Assembly (NCBI GenBank): GCA_964648365.1
Contig: CAZYLK010000022.1
Location: forward strand, 1 to 51,638
Source: SURF-32 sp964648365
Lineage (GTDB): Bacteria > Planctomycetota > Phycisphaerae > UBA1845
DNA: 51,638 bases
Direction of reading: 5' to 3'
Numbering within the stretch: position 1 is the stretch's first letter; each line of letters begins with the position of its first letter. A model generated the notes under the pieces. That model saw nothing but the letters and a program-made list of their open reading frames with translations. It did no database searches and was not told the origin of the DNA. The translations under genes were made by a program, and so were the position numbers. This document shows positions 24,701 to 32,521 of this stretch, in pieces.

Positions 24701-25599
24701 AGCCCGGTCCCGAGCAGACCTACACGGAGTTCGCCGTTCTGATGGTGTCGGAGGAACTGCTCTACTCCGATGAAGACGAAGACCGGTGGATCGAGGCGAT
24801 CGCGGAACCGGCGCTGGCGCAGGTGAAGGACTCGCTGGCGATCTCGAAGTCGCTTCGTAAGGTTGTGCAGTTCGCCCCGTCGGTCGCCGGCGCCGCCAAG
24901 CAGAACGCCATGGCGGCGATCATTCTGTCGCTGGCGGCGATCGTGGCCTACGTGTGGATCCGATTCGGCACGATGCAGTACGGTCTGGCGGGCATCGTGG
25001 CGCTGGTCCACGACGTCTCGCTCGGCCTGGGGGCGGTGACCATCGCCGACTTCCTCGCCGACACGGCGCTGGGCAGTTCGCTGGGCCTGGTGCCGATGAA
25101 GATCGACCTGCCGATGGTGGCCGCGCTGCTCACGCTCATCGGCTACAGCCTCAACGACACCATCGTGATCTTCGACCGTATCCGCGAGAACAAGGGTAAG
25201 TCGACGACGCTGACGGCGTCCCTGATCAACCAGAGCATCAACGAGACGCTGTCGCGAACGGTGTTGACGTCGCTGACGACGTTCATCGTCGTGATCATGC
25301 TCTACGTCTTCGGCGGCTCGGGGATTCGCGGCTTCGCGTTCGTGCTGGGCATCGGCTTGATCGTGGGTTCGTACAGCACCATCGCGGTGGCGACGCCATT
25401 GCTGTACCGTCCGCTGGTGCTCAATGCCCTGGTCCGCATGATCATCGCTGCGTCGGGCATCGGCCTGGTGTTCGTGGCGTCAGCCGACACGACGGTTCGC
25501 ATCGTCGCTTCGCTGGTCATCATTGCGGCCACGGCGCTCTGGATGATCCGCTCGAGCATGCCGTCGCGGCGCGGCGGGCGGGCGGCCGTGACGGCCTGA
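21790..25599 (+). CDS. secDF: Protein-export membrane protein SecDF fusion
   Basis: A 1269-residue fusion of SecD and SecF, the proton-driven helpers that pull exported proteins through SecYEG. SecD part: TM1 at about 10-28, then YGIDLQGGTSLLYEID, a P1 domain enlarged by an Ala/Lys-rich coiled insert (about 95-270), and five membrane segments at about 485-640 (GLILTVGMAIDANVLIFERVREE). SecF part: TM1 at about 660, IEFLGGTSVQVDF, an unusually long periplasmic region (about 705-1030), then five segments with LTLIGYSLNDTIVIFDRIRENKG. The start is the GTG at 21790, with GGAG upstream. The soluble loops are far larger than in E. coli. Confidence 0.95.
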   Translation: MQEHGLTSKWVMVGIIMLAAGLLVWPPDEKIKYGIDLQGGTSLLYEIDTTGLSDFEQRDLSERVMSILKDRVDPTGSLNLIWRPVGATKLEIQMPQPSEKAKKRRDAKNEAEAALKALNIDSRFTVEQALAKSGEERDAALDALVHGVPSRKVKLLALRDAHDAKAADPGNADKVRAYEDAFEAVMDTNLNVQQLNDVLALKVGPHRDQEIGKIRARHPAFEQLVNTYTAAYDQWAKDKAALEDPSDLKRLLRGAGVLEFRILAERDPSSPAHTKAQGDPQLRLPIADFVEELQRRGPRPRPGDRYRWFPIKDIKDFMNLDTDAALLSFEESMDSYPQIVAKYAGRYYVLSHNDADFGLLRPKAGSTKRWKLTEARPDQDYQTGRNCVSFTLDPPGGDLFGQLTGANVGRQLAIVLDGEMMSHATIQSRIGQRGQISGNFTRDDVADLVRVLDAGALPGRLKETPLMEKTVGPSIGADNREKGINASVWGLILVVIFIVFYYGLAAGLVADLALVMNLVLVLAIMAMLQATFTLPGIAGLILTVGMAIDANVLIFERVREERDRGVAFKKALNLGYEKALSTIVDANLTTMIICVILGYVGSEEVKGFAITLGLGIATSMFTALYVTRLVFTTLIARGMLSDFSMRRLIQRPSIDWLALRRYFWPISFLGVAASLVFFLFESITNTDAMFDIEFLGGTSVQVDFQPDATLPGGGEITTERVRTAVTSNSEGDSSVVNWLSGAATALESAQAAGGSEAGQFALRSDRLTGEQIRALTLSVMEDRCDSIVAEGDRAIFVAKAGMINSPDEFKTLVLDAATRVRRDVLKNLRGAKVQSVEESAAAETGSEPAQSFEVVTVETDRNLVQEAILAVLGDHLKVDPAVNFTARIDESHTQEPYFPIPQEARYMSDVIGGDSNFDIHAYKGGVAIVVENLDPPLTRDAFEQRLREASLRPEAAEAFTVTRSGVLPLSQPGPEQTYTEFAVLMVSEELLYSDEDEDRWIEAIAEPALAQVKDSLAISKSLRKVVQFAPSVAGAAKQNAMAAIILSLAAIVAYVWIRFGTMQYGLAGIVALVHDVSLGLGAVTIADFLADTALGSSLGLVPMKIDLPMVAALLTLIGYSLNDTIVIFDRIRENKGKSTTLTASLINQSINETLSRTVLTSLTTFIVVIMLYVFGGSGIRGFAFVLGIGLIVGSYSTIAVATPLLYRPLVLNALVRMIIAASGIGLVFVASADTTVRIVASLVIIAATALWMIRSSMPSRRGGRAAVTA

Positions 25600-25744
25600 C
25601 CCTCGGAGTGCGGGCCGCGCCGAGTGTCGGGCGGCGACGGCGTCCGTAAAGTACCGGGGCGGGCGCGGGCGGAGTGCTGATCCGCTCGCGTCCGCCCTGT
25701 GTCTGCGCGGCAGGCGCGGCGACGTCGACCAGGGAGCGTCACCG

Positions 25745-26137
25745 ATGAATGACCAACTGCAACACTACCAGGCGAAGTTGAACTACGAGATCGACGCGTG
25801 GGATCTGAAGGAGGCGATCGACGCAGGCGAGAAGGTTACTCTCGTCGACGCCCGCTCGCCGGAGGTCTACGCGCACGAGCACATCCCGGGCGCTATAAGC
25901 CTCCCGCACAGGACGATGTCGGCGGAGTCGACGGCGAGTCTGGACCGCGGCAGCCTCGTGGTGACCTACTGCGACGGAATCGGCTGTAACGCATCCACCA
26001 AGGGGGCCATCAACCTGCTGAAGCTCGGATTCCGCGTGAAGGAGTTGATGGGCGGCATCGAGTGGTGGAAACGCGAGGGCTACGCCACGGACGGCGACGC
26101 GGCAGCAGCGCAGCCCGGCTCATGCGGATGCGGATGA
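25745..26137 (+). CDS. Rhodanese-like sulfurtransferase
   Basis: A 130-residue single-domain rhodanese. LVDARSPEVYAHEHIPGAISLP is followed by the active-site loop YCDGIGCNASTKGA, whose first Cys is the likely sulfur carrier, then LLKLGFRVKELMGGIEWWKREGY. The tail ends in GSCGCG, which could bind metal or persulfide. The start is the ATG at 25745 after AGGGAGC. It stands 145 bases after secDF and may be in its transcript. No substrate is evident. Confidence 0.9.
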   Translation: MNDQLQHYQAKLNYEIDAWDLKEAIDAGEKVTLVDARSPEVYAHEHIPGAISLPHRTMSAESTASLDRGSLVVTYCDGIGCNASTKGAINLLKLGFRVKELMGGIEWWKREGYATDGDAAAAQPGSCGCG

Positions 26138-26252
26138 CGACGCAGGAACGGCCCCGACCGAACACGCGTCGCCAGCCGAGGCGCGGGCGCCCGGCATGTG
26201 ATTCGTGCTTCGCGCCGCTACCGCCGGATGTGCGGCGTTCGCCGCCCGCCCG

Positions 26253-26618
26253 TCACGCGGATTCGCTCCGCTGCCACGCCATCTTCGGCGCGTCGCCCCA
26301 GAGCAGTTCGAGGTCGTAATAGTCGCGGTAGGCGCGATCGAAGAGGTGAACGACCACGTCGACGAAGTCGACGAGCACCCACGTTCCGTTCTCGTAGCCG
26401 GAGACGCCATACGCTTTCTGGCCGACCTTGCGCCCGTACTCAACCATCATGTCCGCCACGGCCCGCATCTGCCGGTCGGAAGTCCCGGTGGCAACGATGC
26501 AATAATCCATGACGGTGCTGATGCCGCGCAGATCGAAGGCGATGACGTCTTCCGCCTTGGAGTCGGCCGCGACCCGAGCCAGTTCGATCGCGAATTGTGA
26601 CCCATCCATCGGGTGCAT
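26253..26618 (-). CDS. rsfS: Ribosome silencing factor RsfS
   Basis: About 121 residues, the usual RsfS/RsfA size. It binds ribosomal protein uL14 and blocks subunit joining when nutrients are scarce. Conserved blocks are KAEDVIAFDLRGISTVMDYCIVATGTSDRQMRAVAD and YGVSGYENGTWVLVDFVDVVVHLFDRAYRDYYDLELLWGDAP. The ATG at 26618 is six bases past a TACAAT box on the minus strand, so the message may be leaderless; this argues against the open frame to 26744. The usual neighbour nadD is absent. Confidence 0.93.
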   Translation of the reverse strand: MHPMDGSQFAIELARVAADSKAEDVIAFDLRGISTVMDYCIVATGTSDRQMRAVADMMVEYGRKVGQKAYGVSGYENGTWVLVDFVDVVVHLFDRAYRDYYDLELLWGDAPKMAWQRSESA

Positions 26619-26624
26619 GGGGCG

Positions 26625-26630
26625 ATTGTA
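26625..26630 (-). promoter_or_regulatory. -10 element TACAAT for rsfS
   Basis: TACAAT on the minus strand ends six bases from the rsfS ATG. The -35 region (CTGGCC at 17 bases) is weak. Confidence 0.35.
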
Positions 26631-26804
26631 GCGACCCGGCCCGGTCGGGCCAGTTCGGCCTGGGCGGAGGGGCCGACGACCGCCGACGACTCGCGGCGGG
26701 CCGGCGCCGCGCCGGCGGACTGCCGGGGCAAGGCTTATGGGCACACGGCAACCGCCGGCGTTCGTGCAGCCCGCCTTCAGGCCCCGATGCGCTCGATGCA
26801 GCGG

Positions 26805-27233
26805 CTACGGCGATTCCGACGGCGGCTTGTCGCCTTCCGAGTCTTCGGACGATCCGCCGCTCCACAAGGCGCGAAACTCCTTCTGCGCCCGATCCCGGAC
26901 CTTGCGGAGCAGCCGCCGCGCCCAGACGAACTCCGTCGCCAGGATGGCCAGCCCGGCGGGAATCACCACAAAGGCCGGCCCCGGCAGAACCAGCAGCGCA
27001 AGGCCCAACAGCACCACGCTGACCCCCACCACCGCGACGACCACCTTGCGGGCGTGCCGCACGGCCGCGGAGACGAAGTCCCGCAACTCGTTGACTGGGG
27101 CAGAAGTGTCCGACGGTGCGCCCGTCTGAGGGTGAGGCTCAACCTCGTTCGCCTCCGACGGGACGGAGGATCCGTGGGGGGGCGGCTCTCGATCGGCCGG
27201 GGTTGACGGCTGGTGGCGATCCTCGTCCATCAT
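26805..27233 (-). CDS. PGPGW-family membrane protein
   Basis: 142 residues. An acidic, Pro-rich N-terminus of about 45 residues is followed by a helical hairpin: VVVAVVGVSVVLLGLALLVL, then PGPAFVVIPAGLAILATEFVWARRLL, the hallmark of the PGPGW family (here PGPAF), and a charged helix. The role of the family is unknown. It follows the 22-codon gene at 27270-27338 by 36 bases and probably shares its promoter. Confidence 0.8.
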   Translation of the reverse strand: MMDEDRHQPSTPADREPPPHGSSVPSEANEVEPHPQTGAPSDTSAPVNELRDFVSAAVRHARKVVVAVVGVSVVLLGLALLVLPGPAFVVIPAGLAILATEFVWARRLLRKVRDRAQKEFRALWSGGSSEDSEGDKPPSESP

Positions 27234-27269
27234 CTCGTCCGCGGCCGATCGAGATCCACTGCGGGGCCG

Positions 27270-27338
27270 TCAGGTGAAAAAGAGTACAAAATCCAGCACG
27301 GCCAGAAGAAACTCGACAATCGCTTCAAACAGACTCAT
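27270..27338 (-). CDS. 22-residue membrane microprotein
   Basis: ATG at 27338, stop at 27270, 22 residues beginning MSLFEAIVEFLLAV and ending FVLFFT, which would form one membrane helix with two Glu and one Asp spaced along it. A near-perfect Shine-Dalgarno (GGAGGT, five bases before the ATG) and a promoter at 27368-27397 support translation. It is the first gene of a two-gene unit with the PGPGW protein. It could be a small membrane subunit or a leader peptide. I know of no family. Confidence 0.6.
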   Translation of the reverse strand: MSLFEAIVEFLLAVLDFVLFFT

Positions 27339-27367
27339 CGCGGACCTCCAACGTACGCGGCCAGCTT

Positions 27368-27397
27368 ATTCTAGAGATTGAAGGCCACATGCGGCAA
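27368..27397 (-). promoter_or_regulatory. Putative promoter for the microprotein and PGPGW gene
   Basis: On the minus strand TTGCCG, 18 bases, TAGAAT, about 30 bases before the ATG at 27338. Confidence 0.45.
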
Positions 27398-27453
27398 GCA
27401 AGCAAAACGGCTGACACGAAAATGGAGTGAATACTCAAGCCGGCGCCACAACA

Positions 27454-27936
27454 TCATCGCAGGCGACCCGACGACCGGTCCGATCGCCTGGCGGAGCGCT
27501 TGCGGGCCGGAGTCGCGTTTTCAGCCCTGGGATTGCGGGCTGTCCCCGTCGATGCGCGTCTCGTCGTCGCCACGGTTGTGCCGCCGGCCATCTCCGCCCG
27601 TCGCGCCTTCACCAGCATCCGCACCAGCGCGGCCGGGAGCGGTTTGTCCGGCGCAAACCGGATGGTCCCCTTGCCGACATCGTATCCCGTCAGCTCGTCC
27701 TTCAGACCGGCCAGCACCGTGCCGCTCATCGGGTAATACGAGCAGTGCTTCGCCGACGCGCCGAAGCCCGCCAGCATACCGCCCAGCCGAAACGCCGGCA
27801 CGCCGTAGCTGATACACTCCTGTGCCTGCGGCGCGGCCGCACGGATGGTCTTCCGCAGCTTCTCCAGCGCCTCCCGCTGATCCTGGCGGACTCCGGCGAG
27901 GTATTCGTCGATGGTGGTGGGTTTGGGCTTGGACAT
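27454..27936 (-). CDS. DUF1801-family protein
   Basis: 160 residues from the ATG at 27936, which has GGAAG upstream. The first 115 residues match DUF1801 (TIDEYLAGVRQDQREALEKLRKTIRAAAPQAQECISYGVPAFRL, then YYPMSG and GTIRFAPDKPLPAALVRMLVKARRAE), an iron-binding-like or YdhG-type fold without an agreed function. The last 45 residues are an Arg/Ala/Thr-rich tail, perhaps nucleic-acid-binding or read-through. It probably stands alone. Confidence 0.85.
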   Translation of the reverse strand: MSKPKPTTIDEYLAGVRQDQREALEKLRKTIRAAAPQAQECISYGVPAFRLGGMLAGFGASAKHCSYYPMSGTVLAGLKDELTGYDVGKGTIRFAPDKPLPAALVRMLVKARRAEMAGGTTVATTRRASTGTARNPRAENATPARKRSARRSDRSSGRLR

Positions 27937-28001
27937 GAGCGATCTTCCGTCCGGGTCCATGGCTAATGCAATGCTTCGGTCCGCACACATCGTTCGCACC
28001 G

Positions 28002-28421
28002 CTATTTCGCGTCGCGCAGCAGGGCCCGAAAGCCCTCCTGCTCGAAGTGCTCGTCGCTGGTCAGCGCATCCGTGATTCGCCGCCGTCGCATGCAGATAAA
28101 CGAGACGCAATCGACGCAACTGTAAGCCTTGTCGGTTCTGTCGCGGTACAGTTCCAGGCCGCGGTCGAAGGACGCTCGCGTCTGCTCCTCGATCAGGATG
28201 CGACTGGTCCGGCGCGCCTGCGAAACCCAGTCGGCCGCTACCGCGCGCAGACGATTGGCGCGAGCGCTGACCAGGCTCAGGAACTCTCCAAGAACTTCAT
28301 CCGTCGTGACCAGTTGAACGCCGCCAAGGCGACTCTGCGAGGCCACGGCACGGTCGTGCAACTCGTCCGTCCGGTCGAGCAACGCAAACCAGTAGCTGGT
28401 GTCCGCGAAGATCGAGTTCAT
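28002..28421 (-). CDS. vapC: PIN-domain RNase toxin, VapC-like
   Basis: A 139-residue PIN-domain protein, probably a metal-dependent RNase toxin. Acidic catalytic residues are visible: Asp7 (FADTSYW), Glu (TDEVLGEF, about 45), Asp (YSCVDCVSF, about 104) and Asp (ITDALTSDEHF). Its ATG overlaps the TGA of the upstream methyltransferase (ATGA at 28418-28421), so the two are translationally coupled. No separate antitoxin gene is present; the antitoxin-like sequence is the C-terminus of that methyltransferase. Confidence 0.88.
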   Translation of the reverse strand: MNSIFADTSYWFALLDRTDELHDRAVASQSRLGGVQLVTTDEVLGEFLSLVSARANRLRAVAADWVSQARRTSRILIEEQTRASFDRGLELYRDRTDKAYSCVDCVSFICMRRRRITDALTSDEHFEQEGFRALLRDAK

Positions 28422-31072
28422 CGGCGGGACTTCGGCGCTCCATACAAATAATGATCCACGTTTGAGGCAACGTCTGTCGGCACGCCCTCAAAGAGCGAAG
28501 CCGGAAGCGATTCGGCGTGGCTGGCCATACGCTCCCAGATAGGCCGGTCGTCGTCCGGGAATGGGACGTCGTACGGTGCGGGGCGGCTGGACCAGCCTGG
28601 GGGATATCCGCGAAACGTGCAGCCGACGCCGGGACGCTTGACCCCGTCGAAGATCGCCAGCAGTTGCCGCTCGAGTTCCGGCGGCAGGTCGTAGAGTCGC
28701 AGCACGGCGGCGTCGAGGTCCAGGAGCGCCTGGTGGATCGCGGATTCGTCAGGGGGCGCGAGTGTGAACGCCGGCGGTGGAACAACGCGAGCAAGGTACG
28801 TGGAGGCTGCGGTCTCTATGTCAGCCGTTTGCGAGTGGGTCGGAAGGGGCAGCGGGAATCGCAGCCAGTCCCGTGGAGGCAGTTCTCGCTTGGAAGACCA
28901 GGAATGGAAGTAAGCACTGCCGACAGGCGAATTGAGTACGGCCCAGAGCACGATCCGCGAGTTCGTTTCCGTCTGGTGCTCGCGAAACACCAGGAAGCGA
29001 CTGGAAACGGCGATCCCAACGTCATCGACGACGGCCTGAAGGCGCCACGCGTCGCGATCAAGCCTGGCGTAATTGAGTACCACCTGCGGGATTCCCGGCG
29101 TGGCGCCGCCGCCTCGGGCACGATAAGCGTCCGGCACGAGCCGCAGGTAGCCGGCGACGGGTAGTTCCCACAGCGAGTACGTGTCGCTGGCTCTCAGCGC
29201 CACTGGAACCAAGTCGCCGTGGGGCGATGGCGCAAGGAGTCCTTGTGCCCTCAGGACGTCCTCCCTATGAAACTGATAACCCTGCTGGACTTTGTACGAC
29301 TCCCCCAGTCGCGGCATCGACTCCGTATATTCCCATATCTCCCGCAAGTCCGGCTCATACAGGCTCATGTCGGCCCCGTGCCCCAACTCACCGGCCTCAA
29401 GTCGATCCTCGCGCGAGAATGCCAGACGCGCCTTGAAGTCCTCCATGTCGCGATTCCGAACGCGCCGATACATCACCGACGACACGCGAGCCTTACCGCT
29501 CTTCCGCCGGCCGATCAGGACACACGTCTCGTGATCGGCGACGCTGAAAAGCTTGTCCTCAAAGAGCGAAATCTCGGCGACTTCACACCATTCCAGCAGA
29601 TCCTGACGGAACTGCCTGGCTTCTCGGTCATACAGCGTGCCTTGGGGGAGCACGAAGCCGAAGACAGCACCCGGCGCCAGGTTCGGTACCAGCCGCTTGA
29701 CCATCTCCACGGCTTTGGTCTGGGCCGTGACGGGTTCGTCCGATTTCTCGAAGCGGTTGGCGCCCGTCTTCCTGAACGTCTCGTACGGTGGATTAGAAAG
29801 CACGACCGTCGCCCACTTCGCCGCGTCCCGCAGCACCCCCGGAGTGAACATGTCACCGGTTACGATGTTCCAGGAGTTGCCGTGCGGCACATCGGCCAGC
29901 GTCAAAGACAGCTTCGCAATCTCGACCGCGAAGGGATCAAGCTCGATGCCGCGCACGCGGCCGCGCAGATAGCGGTGTCGTGCCGGGCTGTCGTCCATGC
30001 CCGACCACTGGCGGATGTCGCGCATCGCGGCGGTCAGGAAAGCGCCATGGCCGCACGCTGGCTCGAACACGCGTTGATCGTCAAGCTCTCCCGCGGCGAC
30101 CAGTGGCCACATCTGCGCGAGAACATGATCCACGAGGACAGACGGCGTGCTGTGAATGCCCAGCGTCTTGCGAACATCAGGGACCGCCCCGCGTGCCTTG
30201 CGCCTTGCTTTCGCAGCGGGCACGTCGATCAGCGAGGTCTCGTACAGGTACGCCAGGGATTCGGCACTCAGGTTGCGCAGCCGTCCCCAACCCGCGATCG
30301 TCTCGGCAGTTCGTGCCAGCGCCGGCTGCCATCGCTTCCCGCCCGGCGGATAATCGGCCGCGTCCTTGTAGTGTGCCCCCACGGCCTCGAACACGGCCTT
30401 GACGTCGCGAAGATCAAGCGATCGAAAACCCTTCACGTCCTTCTCGGCCAGCAGCTTTGCGGCGAGCAGCCAGAAGACCGACTTGTATACCCCCTCGGCG
30501 TCCGGCGTCCCCTTCCCCCTGGTGGTCAGATCGTCGGTCAGCGAGCGAATCGCCTGTGTGACCAGTCGGTTCAGCGCCTCCCCGGCTCGTCTCTCCAGCG
30601 CGGGCATCAATCCGACATCAACAAACTCCATCTGCATCCCCCGCCCGTTCTGCCTGTGCAGCTTGGCGGCGTAGATGTTGTCCGGATGGAGCTGTCGGCC
30701 ATGCCTGCGGAAAAACCCTTCGATTTCGCCGGCACGAATGGACGTCGGCTCTCGTGGACCGGTGATGGACAACGACCACCAGTCGAGCGAGTCACCCAGA
30801 CAGACGAGCGCGGTGGGCGCGCCGAACTCGATGCAGGCGTGGGCCGCCAGACGGCTGTCCGTGGTCGCATCAACGACCGCCAGGCATGCCGACCGCGCGT
30901 CCCAGGGCTTGCCGACGAACCCCCCAAGTGCAACGGACCCGGAGCCGAACGAGTAATCGCTCGCGATGCGGTCGCCGGTGTATCCGCACAACTCCAGGTG
31001 CGGCCGGAGCATGGCAGATGTCACGGTCACGGCTGACAAGCGATGGTCTCTCTCGCGGGGCGACGGAGGCAT
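28418..31072 (-). CDS. N6-adenine DNA methyltransferase with antitoxin-like tail
   Basis: About 884 residues from the ATG at 31072 (the frame is open to 31135; VTVTSAM at about 31030 is also possible). A long N-terminal region contains WDARSACLAVVD and LGDSLDWWSLS, as in large stand-alone adenine methylases. The SAM motif is VFEPACGHGAFLTAAM and the catalytic motif is SNPPYETF. A target-recognition-like region follows, then the helical LDLDAAVLRLYDLPPELERQLLAIF. The last 42 residues, from RPIWERM to DHYLYGAPKSRR, resemble the short antitoxins that precede VapC-type PIN toxins. The PIN gene follows with an ATGA overlap. An internal ATG at 28528 could give a free 36-residue antitoxin. No nuclease subunit is adjacent. 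Confidence 0.82.
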   Translation of the reverse strand: MPPSPRERDHRLSAVTVTSAMLRPHLELCGYTGDRIASDYSFGSGSVALGGFVGKPWDARSACLAVVDATTDSRLAAHACIEFGAPTALVCLGDSLDWWSLSITGPREPTSIRAGEIEGFFRRHGRQLHPDNIYAAKLHRQNGRGMQMEFVDVGLMPALERRAGEALNRLVTQAIRSLTDDLTTRGKGTPDAEGVYKSVFWLLAAKLLAEKDVKGFRSLDLRDVKAVFEAVGAHYKDAADYPPGGKRWQPALARTAETIAGWGRLRNLSAESLAYLYETSLIDVPAAKARRKARGAVPDVRKTLGIHSTPSVLVDHVLAQMWPLVAAGELDDQRVFEPACGHGAFLTAAMRDIRQWSGMDDSPARHRYLRGRVRGIELDPFAVEIAKLSLTLADVPHGNSWNIVTGDMFTPGVLRDAAKWATVVLSNPPYETFRKTGANRFEKSDEPVTAQTKAVEMVKRLVPNLAPGAVFGFVLPQGTLYDREARQFRQDLLEWCEVAEISLFEDKLFSVADHETCVLIGRRKSGKARVSSVMYRRVRNRDMEDFKARLAFSREDRLEAGELGHGADMSLYEPDLREIWEYTESMPRLGESYKVQQGYQFHREDVLRAQGLLAPSPHGDLVPVALRASDTYSLWELPVAGYLRLVPDAYRARGGGATPGIPQVVLNYARLDRDAWRLQAVVDDVGIAVSSRFLVFREHQTETNSRIVLWAVLNSPVGSAYFHSWSSKRELPPRDWLRFPLPLPTHSQTADIETAASTYLARVVPPPAFTLAPPDESAIHQALLDLDAAVLRLYDLPPELERQLLAIFDGVKRPGVGCTFRGYPPGWSSRPAPYDVPFPDDDRPIWERMASHAESLPASLFEGVPTDVASNVDHYLYGAPKSRR

Positions 31073-31143
31073 TGCAACGACGCCGACGCCCCCGGAGCAC
31101 AACTTACCGGGTGGCAAGGCATTCTGAAATAGCATGACGGTCG

Positions 31144-31172
31144 TTGTCGTCGCCGGGCCAGCCGCCTATAGT
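31144..31172 (+). promoter_or_regulatory. Putative sigma70-type promoter for ndk
   Basis: TTGTCG, 17 bases, TATAGT, about 100 bases before the ndk GTG at 31274, in the divergent gap with the methyltransferase. Confidence 0.45.
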
Positions 31173-31273
31173 GCTCCCAAGCTCCACTCGGAGTCGCCCA
31201 TCGGCTCGCTCGGGTGGAATTTTGGTCTGCTGCCGGCCTCGGCAGCCCAGCGACGATTCGGAGAGTTTGCAAC

Positions 31274-31735
31274 GTGGAACGCACACTGATCATCCTGAAA
31301 CCCGACTGTGTCCAGCGCCGCCTGATCGGGCGGATCGTCCAGCGATTCGAGGACAAGGGGCTGAGCTTCTGCGGCATGAAGCTGATGACCATCAGCCGCG
31401 AACTGGCGGAGAAGCACTACGCCCCGCACAAAGGCAAGCCGTTCTATCCGCCGCTGATCGACTACATCACCAGCGGGCCGGTGGTCGTGATCGCCGTCCA
31501 GGGCGACCGGGCGATCGAAATCTGCCGCACGCTGATGGGCAAGACCTTCGGCTTCGAGGCAGCCCCGGGAACGATCCGCGGCGACTTCGGCGCCAGCAAA
31601 TCGCTCAACCTCGTCCACGGCAGTGACTCGCCCGAGTCGGCCGAGGCGGAAATCTCGCTTTATTTCAAGCCGGGCGAACTGCTGGACTATCGCAGTGCGG
31701 ATCAGGGCTGGGTATTCGTCGAGAACGACGTGTAG
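31274..31735 (+). CDS. ndk: Nucleoside diphosphate kinase
   Basis: 153 residues. Transfers the gamma phosphate among nucleoside triphosphates through a phosphohistidine. Conserved blocks are RTLIILKPDCVQRRLIGRI, YPPLIDYITSGPVVV, GTIRGDFGASKSLNLVHGSDS (with the catalytic His) and SAEAEISLYF. The start is the GTG at 31274, preceded by GGAGAG; the frame is open to 31214. Slightly longer than the usual 140 residues because of the C-terminal tail. Probably its own transcript, followed by the cupin gene. Confidence 0.95.
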   Translation: MERTLIILKPDCVQRRLIGRIVQRFEDKGLSFCGMKLMTISRELAEKHYAPHKGKPFYPPLIDYITSGPVVVIAVQGDRAIEICRTLMGKTFGFEAAPGTIRGDFGASKSLNLVHGSDSPESAEAEISLYFKPGELLDYRSADQGWVFVENDV

Positions 31736-31804
31736 GAGGCCGCCAAGCCACCGAACGGCGCGAGGGGGCGCTACGTCGAGGTCGCCGGGGCGTGGGGAAC
31801 AACG

Positions 31805-32158
31805 ATGAAAATCGCATCAATCGAATCGCACGACCAAGTCAACGTCACCATGGAAGGCGCCACCGGGGCGAAGATGCGGATGCTCATCGGACCGAAAGAG
31901 GCGGCGCCGAACTTCCACATGCGGCACTTCGAGGTCGCCCCCGGCGGGCATACGCCGCACCACAGCCACGACTACGAGCACGAGATTCTCATCCTCAAAG
32001 GTCGCGGCACGGCGAAGTCCGAGGAGGGCGACAAGATCGTCCGCCCCGGCGACGTGCTGTTCGTGCCGGCCAACGAGAAGCACCAGTTCGTCAACGACGG
32101 ACCGGACCCGTTCGAGTTCATCTGCCTGATTCCGGCGCCGATGGACTGCGCGAAGTAG
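31805..32158 (+). CDS. Small cupin-domain protein
   Basis: 117 residues forming one cupin barrel. Motif 1 is PGGHTPHHSHDYEHEILILKGRG (His/His/Glu metal ligands). Motif 2 is PGDVLFVPANEKHQF (last His ligand). Small cupins of this type bind a metal and may act as isomerases, dioxygenases or sensors; nothing here fixes the substrate. It follows ndk by 69 bases on the same strand. A GC-rich hairpin (32161-32183) follows the stop. Confidence 0.9.
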   Translation: MKIASIESHDQVNVTMEGATGAKMRMLIGPKEAAPNFHMRHFEVAPGGHTPHHSHDYEHEILILKGRGTAKSEEGDKIVRPGDVLFVPANEKHQFVNDGPDPFEFICLIPAPMDCAK

Positions 32159-32160
32159 CC

Positions 32161-32183
32161 CGGCCGGCCACGCGCGCCGGCCG
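32161..32183 (+). terminator. GC-rich hairpin after the cupin gene
   Basis: CGGCCGGC, seven-base loop, GCCGGCCG, three bases past the stop. It lacks a T-tract, so termination is only a possibility. Confidence 0.35.
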
Positions 32184-32220
32184 AACGGAATGCGCGGCCG
32201 TCCGCGTGGACGCCTTCCTG

Positions 32221-32249
32221 CGAGCCGCGTGGCTTCAGCCCGCGCGGAG
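32221..32249. repeat. GCGGGCT-family palindrome
   Basis: CGAGCCGCGTGGCTTCAGCC followed by CGCGCGG, a slightly decayed copy, in the gap between the cupin and membrane-protein genes. Confidence 0.6.
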
Positions 32250-32521
32250 GTTCCCAGCGGACGTCGCTAACAGGTTGGGGGCGCCGTGACCCACGCCGAC
32301 CAGGCTGGAGCGTGGCGCTCCCAATGGCGCGCTCGGCGACCCTTTTACTGGCCTCGGAATGGATTGCAGGCACGAGCCCGGCGTATCAATCGCACCGCGG
32401 CGCCGCGCCAAGCGGCCGAGGTCCGCTGAACCCGCTGGGGTTGACAGGCGGCGACACGGGTCGTGAACTCCGCGCCGGAATGGCGATCCCTTCGGCGACT
32501 CCAACCCCCACGCTGACGACC

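Noticed and set aside
21811..25011. 1066-codon antisense frame across secDF
   Set aside because: It mirrors the codon structure of secDF, which has clear domain motifs. The antisense translation is rich in Arg, His, Gln and Asp without motifs.
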